Shown here: one piece after another, positions 18,117 to 25,693 of the stretch
Numbering within the stretch: position 1 is the first letter of the stretch
Layout: the number at the start of each line of letters is the position of its first letter
DNA from: Kutzneria chonburiensis
Lineage (GTDB): Bacteria > Actinomycetota > Actinomycetes > Mycobacteriales > Pseudonocardiaceae
Length of the DNA: 64,000 bases
NCBI RefSeq assembly: GCF_028622115.1
Contig: NZ_CP097263.1
Location: 3,906,001 to 3,970,000 of the forward strand
Reading direction: 5' to 3'
Made by a program: the position numbers and the translations under genes
The notes under the pieces: model-generated
Told to the model about the DNA's origin: nothing
The model's database searches: none
The model's input: the letters and a program-made list of their open reading frames with translations, nothing else

Positions 18117-18950
18117 TCAGCTGCGGGTGCGTCCCGCGACGACCGCCTCGGACACCGCGGCGGTGGTCTCGTCGGGCACCCGCACGGCGCCGTTGGCGCC
18201 GTCGACGGTGATGACGACCGGGAAGATCCGGCGCACCAGGTCGGGCCCGCTGGTCGCGGAGTCGTCGTCGGCGGCGTCGTAGAGCGCCTCGATGGCCACG
18301 CGCACGGCGGCGTCCTGGTCGGCGTCGGGGTCGTACAGCTTCTTCAGCGCGCCCTTGGCGAACACGGAGCCGGAGCCGATCGAGTGGTAGCCGGCGTGCT
18401 CGTCGAAGCGCCCGCCGGTGACGTCGTAGGTGACGATCCGGCCGGCCCGGTCGGCGTCGGGGGCGTCCACGTCGTAGCCGACGAACAGGGGCAGCACGAC
18501 GAGGCCGGCCATGGCCGCCTCCAGGTTGCCCTTGATCATGGCGCCGAGGCGGTTGGCCTTGCCGTCCAGCGTGATGGTCACGCCCTCGAGCTTCTCGTAG
18601 TGCTCCAGCTCGAGCTGGTAGAGGCGGACCATCTCGACCGCGAGCCCGGCGGTGCCGGCGATGCCGACGGCCGAGTACTCGTCGGTGACGTACACCTTGT
18701 CCATGTCCCGGTGCGCGATCACGTTGCCCTGGGTGGCCCGGCGGTCACCAGCGATCAGGACGCCGCCCTTGTAGGCGACGGCCACGATCGTGGTGCCGTG
18801 GGCCAGCTCGAGCGGCCGCGCGCCGGGCACGATCTTGTTGAACGGCAGCAGCTCCGGCGCCTGTGCGCGCAGGAAGTCCACGAACGAGGACGTGCCCGGC
18901 GCGAGGTAGGCCGCCGGCAGCGCCGCGCCCGCGTGCGAGTTGTGCTCCAT
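18117..18950 (-). CDS. prcB: Proteasome beta subunit PrcB
   Basis: A 277-residue precursor from ATG 18950. Residues 1-52 are the propeptide ([20 protein letters not shown] onward) removed autocatalytically after AHG, exposing Thr53 (TTIVAVAY) as the N-terminal nucleophile. Downstream are [11 protein letters not shown] and GIAGTAG. It forms the inner catalytic rings of the 20S proteasome. The frame is open further upstream through pup, but family alignment and the position just after pup (55 bases) fix this start. The order pup-prcB-prcA is canonical. Confidence 0.97.
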   Translation of the reverse strand: MEHNSHAGAALPAAYLAPGTSSFVDFLRAQAPELLPFNKIVPGARPLELAHGTTIVAVAYKGGVLIAGDRRATQGNVIAHRDMDKVYVTDEYSAVGIAGTAGLAVEMVRLYQLELEHYEKLEGVTITLDGKANRLGAMIKGNLEAAMAGLVVLPLFVGYDVDAPDADRAGRIVTYDVTGGRFDEHAGYHSIGSGSVFAKGALKKLYDPDADQDAAVRVAIEALYDAADDDSATSGPDLVRRIFPVVITVDGANGAVRVPDETTAAVSEAVVAGRTRS

Positions 18951-19005
18951 GTAGTGCTGTCTCTCCTGCCGCCGGTGGTGTCTGGTTCGAGGGGGCAGCG
19001 AGCCC

Positions 19006-19200
19006 CTACTCGCCGCCCTTCTGCACGTAGGCGCGCACGAAGTCCTCGGCGTTCTCCTCGAGGACGTCGTCGATCTCGTCGAGGATGGCGTCGACGTCCT
19101 CGCCGAGCTTCTCCCGGCGCTCCTGACCCGCGGCGGCGGCGCCGTCAGCGCCCTCGTCGCCGTCGCCCCCACCCTGACGCTGAACCTGTTCCTGAGCCAT
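19006..19200 (-). CDS. pup: Prokaryotic ubiquitin-like protein Pup
   Basis: A 64-residue acidic, intrinsically disordered protein. The C-terminal half ([20 protein letters not shown]) forms the helix that binds the coiled coils of the Arc/Mpa ATPase, and the chain ends KGGE. Because it ends in glutamate rather than glutamine, it should be ready for ligation by PafA without deamidation by Dop. It is encoded 93 bases after dop and 55 bases before prcB on the same strand. Confidence 0.97.
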   Translation of the reverse strand: MAQEQVQRQGGGDGDEGADGAAAAGQERREKLGEDVDAILDEIDDVLEENAEDFVRAYVQKGGE

Positions 19201-19293
19201 GGCCGCCTCCCGGTGACTGGTTGGCCTGCTTCAACACTACCCAGCGGCACTGACATTCGTCCTTCAGCCACTCGGGTCGTGATCAACGCGTGT

Positions 19294-20796
19294 CTAGCCC
19301 CTCGTCAGGGCGTCGACCAGCTCCTCGGCCGTGTTGGCCGCCTCGAGCAGGGCCCCGACGTGCGCCTTCGTGCCGCGCAGCGGCTCGAGGGTGGGGATGC
19401 GGACCAGCGACTCCCGGCCGATGTCGAAGATGACGGAATCCCAGGACGCGGCGGCCACCGAGGTGGGGTAGCGCTCCAGGCAGCGGCCCCGGAAGTAGGC
19501 CCGGGTGTCCTCCGGCGGCGTGGTCACCGCGGCCAGCACCTCCTCCTCGCTGACCAGGCGTTTCATCGAGCCCCTGGTCACAAGGCGGTTGTACAGGCCC
19601 TTGTCCAGCCGCACGTCGCCGTACTGGAGGTCGACCAGTTGCAGGCGCGGCGAGCTCCACTGGAGGTTGTCGCGGCCGCGGAAGCCCTCCAGCAGCCGGA
19701 GCTTGGCCGGCCAGTCCAGCATGTCGGCGCACTCCATCGGGTCACGCCGCAGCTTGTCCAGCACCTCGCCCCAGGTCTTGAGCACGTGCGCGGCGACCCG
19801 GTCGCCGCTGCCCTCGGACTCCAGGAACGCGGCCGCCCGCTCGTGGTAGGCGGACTGGATGTCCAGGCCGGAGAACTTCTTGCCGCCGGTCAGCTCGACG
19901 GTGGTCTTGAGCGTCGGGTCGTGGCTGATGCTGTGCACCGCGCGCACCGGGTCGGCCAGCCGCAGGTCGTCGAAGCGCTTGCCGGACTCGATCATGTCCA
20001 GCACGATCGCGGTGGTGCCGACCTTGAGGTACGTGGAGTACTCGGCCAGGTTGGCGTCGCCGATGATGACGTGCAGGCGGCGGTACTTGTCCGCGTCGGC
20101 GTGCGGCTCGTCGCGGGTGTTGATGATGCCGCGCTTGAGCGTGGTCTCCAGGCCGACCTCGACCTCGATGTAGTCGGCCCGCTGGGACAGCTGGAAGCCG
20201 GCGTGGTCGCTGGTCGCGCCGATGCCGACCCGGCCGGCGCCGACGATCACCTGGCGCGAGGTGAAGAACGGGGTCAGGCCGCCGATCACCGCGGTGAACG
20301 GGGTGCTGCGGGACATCAGGTAGTTCTCGTGGGTGCCGTAGCTGGCGCCCTTGCCGTCCACGTTGTTCTTGTACAGCTGCAGACGCGGCTGGCCGGGCAC
20401 GGAAGCGGCCTTGATGGCCGCCTCCTCCATGATCCGCTCGCCGGCCTTGTCCCAGATCACCGCGTCGCGGGCGTTGGTGACCTCGGGCGCGGAGTACTCG
20501 GGGTGCGCGTGGTCGACGTAGAGCCGGGCGCCGTTGGTCAGGATGACGTTGGCCGCGCCCAGGTCCTCGACGTCCGGGTCGGACGGGGGCACGCCGGGCG
20601 CCCCGAGGTCGAAGCCGCGCGCGTCCCGCAGCGGCGATTCCACCTCGTAGTCCCACCGGGCGCGCCGCGCCCTGGGGATCTCCGCCGCCGCCGCGTACGC
20701 CAACACCACCTGGGTCGAGGTCAACACCGGGTTGGCCGTCGGGTCGCCGGGTACGGTGATGGCGTACTCGACCTCGGTGCCCATGATCCGCCGCAT
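19294..20796 (-). CDS. dop: Pup deamidase/depupylase Dop
   Basis: A 500-residue carboxylate-amine ligase-fold enzyme beginning [15 protein letters not shown], with the metal-binding glutamates in GTEVE. The region [17 protein letters not shown] is the Dop-loop insertion absent from PafA, and [14 protein letters not shown] carries the catalytic aspartate neighbourhood. Dop removes Pup from substrates by isopeptide hydrolysis. Its deamidase activity is formally unnecessary here because Pup already ends in Glu. In mycobacteria arc/mpa lies close by upstream; here about 10.8 kb of unrelated genes intervene. Confidence 0.97.
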   Translation of the reverse strand: MRRIMGTEVEYAITVPGDPTANPVLTSTQVVLAYAAAAEIPRARRARWDYEVESPLRDARGFDLGAPGVPPSDPDVEDLGAANVILTNGARLYVDHAHPEYSAPEVTNARDAVIWDKAGERIMEEAAIKAASVPGQPRLQLYKNNVDGKGASYGTHENYLMSRSTPFTAVIGGLTPFFTSRQVIVGAGRVGIGATSDHAGFQLSQRADYIEVEVGLETTLKRGIINTRDEPHADADKYRRLHVIIGDANLAEYSTYLKVGTTAIVLDMIESGKRFDDLRLADPVRAVHSISHDPTLKTTVELTGGKKFSGLDIQSAYHERAAAFLESEGSGDRVAAHVLKTWGEVLDKLRRDPMECADMLDWPAKLRLLEGFRGRDNLQWSSPRLQLVDLQYGDVRLDKGLYNRLVTRGSMKRLVSEEEVLAAVTTPPEDTRAYFRGRCLERYPTSVAAASWDSVIFDIGRESLVRIPTLEPLRGTKAHVGALLEAANTAEELVDALTRG

Positions 20797-20844
20797 GTCA
20801 GCAGCCTATTACCTCGGGCCGACAAGCGAGCACGGTGACCGGAC

Positions 20845-23343
20845 TCACGACCCGGCCAGCCCGGCCGCGGGTTGTACCCGGGAGGCCGTCCGAGCAGGCA
20901 TTACGGCGGCGAGCACAGCGAGGGCCACCACCGCAACTCCCCCGATTGCCAGCTGGCCCCAAGGCAGGCTCGGCCAAGTGTGCACGCCCATGCCGGCGAT
21001 CAGCAGCTCCGCGTACACGGTGCCGAGGATGGTGCCGCCGACCAGGCCGGTCAGCGCGAGCAGCACGGCCTCGGACAGGATGCCGGCGGTCACGCCCAGC
21101 CGGGTCACGCCGAGGGCCCGCCGCAGCGACACCTCCTTGCGCCTTTCCTGCACGGAGATGCTCAGCGCGGTGCCGATGCCCGTGACCGCGACGGCCACGC
21201 TCAGGCTGAGCAGCACCATGAGCATCACGGCGGCCAGGTCGAGGTTGCGTTGCGTCTCGTCCGAGCTCTGCGACGCCGTCGTCACGGTGACGGTCGGCGA
21301 GTTCGGCAGGGCGGCCACCACCGCGCTGCGGTAGGCGGCCTGGTCGAAGCCGGTTTTCACGTTGACCATGACCGCGCTGACCGGGGCCAGCGACGGGTCG
21401 CCGACCAGCACGTCGGCGAAGTCCAGGCTGATCTGGGGCAGCGTGCCCACGACGGTCACGGTGCGTGGCCCGCCGGGCAGGCCGCTGATGGTGATGTGCT
21501 GGCCGATCTCGACCTTGTTCTCGCCCATCCGCCAGGAGCCGACCAGGGCGCTGTCCGGGCCGATCTTGGTGGCCGCGGGCTGGTGCACGGCTTGGAGATA
21601 CGCGTCGAGACGGGCCGGGTCGACGCCGGCGACGCCCATTCGCGCGCCGTTGACCGTGATGCCGCTGCCGGCGCCGCTGATCGACAGCAGCTGGTTCACC
21701 TCGGGCTGCTGGGCCGCCTTGAGCACGTCCGGACCGAGCGCGCGGTGGCCGGTGTCGGCGATCTGGGCGTCCGGCGTGCGGGTGTCCGGGCCGTTGAAGG
21801 ACAGGTCGCGGGCGGTGCCGATGAGCACGACCGCGCCGGCCACGATGGCGCTGGCCAGCACCAGCGGCATGGCGACGGAGGCGGCACGCTGCGGAACCCG
21901 GCCGAGCTCGACGCCGGCCAGCCGCACGTGCGGGCCGAACACCTTGCCGGCGACAAAGCCGATGCCACGGCCGATGAACGGCACCACGCGCGGCCCGAAC
22001 GAGCCGAAGATGCCGGCGACTGCGGCGATCCCGGAGAACAGTGCGAAGAACGGCGAGCCGATGGACTTCTGCGTGGCCAGTGCGCCGAGAGCGAACACCA
22101 CCGCCGCGGCGACAAGCAGCCAGCCGCGGATGTTGCGGGCCCGGATCGCACGGCGCTCCGGCGTCGCCTCGCCGGCCAGGCGCAGCGCCGCCAGCGGCGA
22201 CACACGGGCGGCGGCCAGCGACGGCCGCACGGCGGCGAACGCACTGAGCGCCGCCGCCGTGAGGATGCCAGTGATGAGGTAGCCGATGGAGGGCAGCGCC
22301 GCCGGCGCCAGCTGGGTGGCGCCGAGCATGGTCGACACGCCCGTGACGTCGAGGACCCAGCCGAGTAGTCGCGCCACCGGGCCGCCGAGCAGCGCGCCGA
22401 CCGCGCCGCACAGGGCACCGGTGATCAGCGCCTCGATCAGGTTGGCCCACACGATCGGCGTGCGGTCGGCGCCGACGCAGCGCAGCAGCGCCGTCTGCTT
22501 CTGTCGTTGCAGGTAGACGGCCCGGAAGGTGGCGCCGGCGACGAACACCGAGGTCGCGAGGGCCAGGATGCTGAACAGGAACAGCAGCACGCGGACCGTG
22601 TTGTCGGAGCCCCGGATCGTCCGTTCGCCGTCGCCCGTGCGCACGCTGACGCCGGTGCCCAGCTGCTGCGCGAGGTTGGCCCGGACGGTGATGTCGCTGG
22701 CACCCGGGTTGAGCAGCAGGTCGAGCTCGTCGGTCTCGAACTTCGGGTTGAGCTTGGTCGCCAGGTCCTTGCCGACGATCATGAACGGGTCGTCGACGTG
22801 CGCGCCGAGCTGCGTCACGCCGACCACCGTGACCTGCACCGGGTGGCCGCCGGCGTCGACAAGGGTGATCTTCTTGCCCGGCGACAGGTGGCGCTGGTAG
22901 GCCGTGACCTTGTCGATCACCACTTCGCCGTCCGCGGCCGGCGTACGGCCGTCCTGGAGGGCGTAGCGGTTGAGCGACGGGTCGCCCGGGTCGATCGCCG
23001 CCGTCACACGGTTGGGCAGGGCCCGGCCGTCCGCGCCGACCAGGTCGACCGACACCTTCTGCACCGGAACGACCTTGGCGATGTTCGGCGCACCCGTGAG
23101 CCGCTTGGCCACGTCGTCGATGTCGGGAGTGTTCTCGTACCCGGTCGTCGAGACGACGACGCCCACCGACTGCGGCACCCGCTCCGCCCCCGCCTTGACG
23201 GCGCTGTTCATCGCGTCGCCGAGCATCAGCGAGGCCATCAGGCAGGCGATGCCGACGAGCAGGGCCAGGCCGGGCAACAGGGTCCGGCCCGGGTGGCCGC
23301 GCAGGTCCGACAGGGCGAGTCGGGTGACGATCCGTGGATTCAC
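20845..23343 (-). CDS. FtsX-like ABC transporter permease (large, two-domain)
   Basis: An 832-residue membrane protein from GTG 23343. It has an N-terminal helix (LLPGLALLVGIACLMASLML), a large extracytoplasmic MacB-like domain (about 45-250), a block of three helices with FtsX character (about 255-370), a second helix group and extracytoplasmic domain, and a final three-helix block (MLMVLLSLSVAVAVTGIGTA and onward). This duplicated FtsX layout is typical of permeases for lipoprotein, peptide or lipid export that act with a LolD/MacB-type ATPase. No ATPase gene is adjacent, so the partner must be elsewhere. It is transcribed toward dop, 48 bases away. Confidence 0.88.
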   Translation of the reverse strand: MNPRIVTRLALSDLRGHPGRTLLPGLALLVGIACLMASLMLGDAMNSAVKAGAERVPQSVGVVVSTTGYENTPDIDDVAKRLTGAPNIAKVVPVQKVSVDLVGADGRALPNRVTAAIDPGDPSLNRYALQDGRTPAADGEVVIDKVTAYQRHLSPGKKITLVDAGGHPVQVTVVGVTQLGAHVDDPFMIVGKDLATKLNPKFETDELDLLLNPGASDITVRANLAQQLGTGVSVRTGDGERTIRGSDNTVRVLLFLFSILALATSVFVAGATFRAVYLQRQKQTALLRCVGADRTPIVWANLIEALITGALCGAVGALLGGPVARLLGWVLDVTGVSTMLGATQLAPAALPSIGYLITGILTAAALSAFAAVRPSLAAARVSPLAALRLAGEATPERRAIRARNIRGWLLVAAAVVFALGALATQKSIGSPFFALFSGIAAVAGIFGSFGPRVVPFIGRGIGFVAGKVFGPHVRLAGVELGRVPQRAASVAMPLVLASAIVAGAVVLIGTARDLSFNGPDTRTPDAQIADTGHRALGPDVLKAAQQPEVNQLLSISGAGSGITVNGARMGVAGVDPARLDAYLQAVHQPAATKIGPDSALVGSWRMGENKVEIGQHITISGLPGGPRTVTVVGTLPQISLDFADVLVGDPSLAPVSAVMVNVKTGFDQAAYRSAVVAALPNSPTVTVTTASQSSDETQRNLDLAAVMLMVLLSLSVAVAVTGIGTALSISVQERRKEVSLRRALGVTRLGVTAGILSEAVLLALTGLVGGTILGTVYAELLIAGMGVHTWPSLPWGQLAIGGVAVVALAVLAAVMPARTASRVQPAAGLAGS

Positions 23344-23425
23344 GCTGCCCGACGTTAGGCACCCAGTGGATCACCGGTCGTCATCCTGACGTCGCTACCC
23401 CGCATCCCCCTTGAGAACGACCCCA

Positions 23426-23480
23426 ACGCTTGGAAGGGGCCTTCCTGCACTCCGAGTGCAGGAAGGCCCCTTCCAAGCGT
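23426..23480. terminator. 55-base perfect palindrome downstream of the S53 protease gene
   Basis: Arms of 25 bases (23426-23450 and 23456-23480, beginning ACGCTTGGAAGGGGCC) are exactly complementary, and the pairing continues into the loop, leaving one unpaired base. It starts 6 bases beyond the protease stop codon on the minus strand and should act as a very strong terminator. It does not match the 53-bp repeat family. Confidence 0.8.
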
Positions 23481-23486
23481 GAAAGG

Positions 23487-25100
23487 TCAGTTGCCGAGCA
23501 TGGCCTGGACGAACTTGGCGGCGTCGAAGCTGCCGAGGCCGGTGACGCGGTCGTAGCCCTTGGTCGCGGTGAAGGCGCCGTTGCTGCCGCTGGTGATGTC
23601 GTGCAGCGCGGCGGTGCCGGACAGCTTGTACAAGGCGGGGTTGGCGAAGCCGAGGTTGGGCTTGCCGGCGGCCTTGGCCAGCTGGTTGTACAGGGCGGTG
23701 AAGCCGGCCCACTGCGGCGCGGCGGCGCTGGTGCCGCCGACGACGCCGAACTGGCCCTTGCTGAACACGGCCAAGCCCGTGGCGGGGTCGGCGTCGGCGG
23801 CGATGTCGGGCACCATGCGGACCTTGCTGCCCAGGTTGGCCTGGTAGTCGGGGGCGGCGAAGAGCTTGGAGTTGCCGCCGCCGGAGCCGTCCCAGCCGGT
23901 CTCGCTGGTCCGCGCGTTCTGGGCGCTGACCACGAGGTGCGTGCCGCCGGTGCCGGTGACGAACGGGTCGCTGGCCGGGAAGTCGACGCTGGTGCCGCCG
24001 TTGCCGATGTCGTCGGAGCCGCTGTCGCCGGACGCCGCGAACAGGCTCTGGCCCTGGGCGGCGGCCTGCTTGTACAGGGTGTCCTGGGCCTGGAGGTCGG
24101 CCTGCGAGCCGGCTTCCTCCGGGCCGCCCCAGCTGATCGAAACGACCGGGATCTTGCTGTTCACGATGGCGGCGTACGTGTCGATCACGCCCCGGCTGCT
24201 GTTGGGGCCCTCGAACACGGTCAGGTTGGCCTTCGGCGCGATCGCCTGGATCGCCTCGATGTCCAGCTCCACCTCGGTCTGGCCCTCGCCCAGCGCGACG
24301 CCGCCGTCCACCTTCTTGACCACCGGCTTCGGCGGCGTGAGGCCGAACTGCTTGTCGTAGGCGTCGATGTTCTGCTGCTGGAAGGCGTCCAGCTCGAACA
24401 CCGCGACCTGCTGGCCGGCGCCGGTGGCGTTGAGGCCCTTGACGTCGTAGGCCCCGTTGAGGTTGGCCGGCGTGACACCGCGGACGGCCCGCTGCTGCAC
24501 CGGCGGGTGCGTCAGCTTGCGGTGGTTGTCCAGGCCGGCCACGTCGCTGACGGCGGACGCGAGGTTGCCGGGCAGGCTCAGCGCGGAGTCGTTGGCGTAG
24601 TACTCCTGGCCGGACTTGGCGTCGCGGCGGGTGGACAGCTTGGAGCCGAAGGTCTGCTCCATCGCCGAGGCCGGGCCGGTCGCGTCCACGACGAGGTGGT
24701 TGGCCGACACCGATTCGACGGTCAGGCCCTTCTGCTTCAGGTACGTCGTGACCTGGTCGAGCTGGTTCTGCGAGGCGCCGTACCTGGCGGTGAACTGCTC
24801 CGGCGTCAGGTACTTGCCGTAGTTCGGCGAGCGGGGGTCGCTGACCTGCTTGACGAAGGCGTCGAGCTCCTTCGCGTTGGACGGCGTCATGCTCACCGCG
24901 ACCGACAGCTGCTTGTCCGCCGGCACGTCGCCGAGGCGGGTGGACTGGGCCAGCTTGGGCAGCACCGTGCCGGCCAGGCTCACTCTGGGTTGCAGGGCGA
25001 CCGGGTCGGCGTTCGCGGCCTGCATGACGGCCGCGCAGGTCCCCAGTACGGCGATGGGCGCGAGTACCGCCACCGCCACCTTGATGCTCTTCTTCACCAT
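23487..25100 (-). CDS. Secreted S53 family serine-carboxyl protease (sedolisin/kumamolisin-like)
   Basis: A 537-residue preproprotein. ATG 25100 follows GAGGAG at good spacing and starts a signal peptide (VKKSIKVAVAVLAPIAVLG). A pro-kumamolisin activation domain follows (about 45-190, with DPRSPNYGKYLTPEQF). The catalytic domain shows the sedolisin triad: Glu and Asp in TEVELDIEAIQAIAP, oxyanion Asp in ASGDSGSDD and nucleophile Ser in GGTSAAAPQWAG. A C-terminal Ca2+ site is suggested by HDITSG and GLGSFD. These enzymes are acid-active endopeptidases released after autoprocessing. It is divergent from the NUDIX gene across an 80-base shared promoter region. Confidence 0.95.
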   Translation of the reverse strand: MVKKSIKVAVAVLAPIAVLGTCAAVMQAANADPVALQPRVSLAGTVLPKLAQSTRLGDVPADKQLSVAVSMTPSNAKELDAFVKQVSDPRSPNYGKYLTPEQFTARYGASQNQLDQVTTYLKQKGLTVESVSANHLVVDATGPASAMEQTFGSKLSTRRDAKSGQEYYANDSALSLPGNLASAVSDVAGLDNHRKLTHPPVQQRAVRGVTPANLNGAYDVKGLNATGAGQQVAVFELDAFQQQNIDAYDKQFGLTPPKPVVKKVDGGVALGEGQTEVELDIEAIQAIAPKANLTVFEGPNSSRGVIDTYAAIVNSKIPVVSISWGGPEEAGSQADLQAQDTLYKQAAAQGQSLFAASGDSGSDDIGNGGTSVDFPASDPFVTGTGGTHLVVSAQNARTSETGWDGSGGGNSKLFAAPDYQANLGSKVRMVPDIAADADPATGLAVFSKGQFGVVGGTSAAAPQWAGFTALYNQLAKAAGKPNLGFANPALYKLSGTAALHDITSGSNGAFTATKGYDRVTGLGSFDAAKFVQAMLGN

Positions 25101-25180
25101 CGGCTCCTCGGTCCGGCAGGGTCCCGGTCGAATACGCCTCACATCCGGTCACGGTTCACTGACGTGCGAAGATCGGTCTC

Positions 25181-25693
25181 GTGGCCGCCGACGAGCTGAT
25201 CGCCCTGTACTCCCCCGACGGCGTCGAGGTCGGCAGCACGACCCGGGCGCGGATGCGGGCCGAAGGCCTGTGGCACGCCGCCACGGCGATCATGGTCCGG
25301 TCCACCGACGGCCGGCGCGTGTACGTGCACCGCCGCAGCCCGCTCAAGGACGTCTTCCCCGGCCTGCGCGACTGCGGGGTCGGCGGCGTGGTCGACGCCG
25401 GCGAGGACCCGGCCGCTGGGGCCGAGCGGGAGCTGGCCGAGGAGCTGGGCATCACGGGCGCGCCGCTGACCTTCCTCTACCGGTTCGTCTTCGACCAGCC
25501 GCCGGTGCGGTGCCACAACTTCGTGTACGAGACCGCGTGGGACGGGCCGATCGTGCACCAGCCCGAGGAGATCGTCTCCGGCGGCTGGATGGACCTCGAC
25601 GAGCTGGCCGCGCAGCTGCGCGATCCGGGCACCGACTTCGTGCCCGACGGCCGGGCCATCGCCTTGGAATGGCTCAGCCGCTACTACGACTGA
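25181..25693 (+). CDS. NUDIX hydrolase
   Basis: A 170-residue protein from GTG 25181. The NUDIX box is intact: G-x5-E-x7-R-E-L-A-E-E-L-G-I (from GVVDAGE to ELAEELGI), which binds the Mg2+ used to cleave nucleoside-diphosphate-linked compounds. The opening layout with YVHRRSPLKDVFPGLRDCGVG resembles the isopentenyl-diphosphate isomerase/YfcD-like NUDIX subgroup, so an isoprenoid substrate is conceivable, but the substrate cannot be read from sequence. Its stop directly abuts the stop of the convergent HTH-STAND gene (25693/25694). Confidence 0.88.
   Translation: MAADELIALYSPDGVEVGSTTRARMRAEGLWHAATAIMVRSTDGRRVYVHRRSPLKDVFPGLRDCGVGGVVDAGEDPAAGAERELAEELGITGAPLTFLYRFVFDQPPVRCHNFVYETAWDGPIVHQPEEIVSGGWMDLDELAAQLRDPGTDFVPDGRAIALEWLSRYYD

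Noticed and set aside
18951-19286. A 112-codon extension of PrcB.
   Set aside because: It runs across pup in a different frame and has no proteasome likeness.
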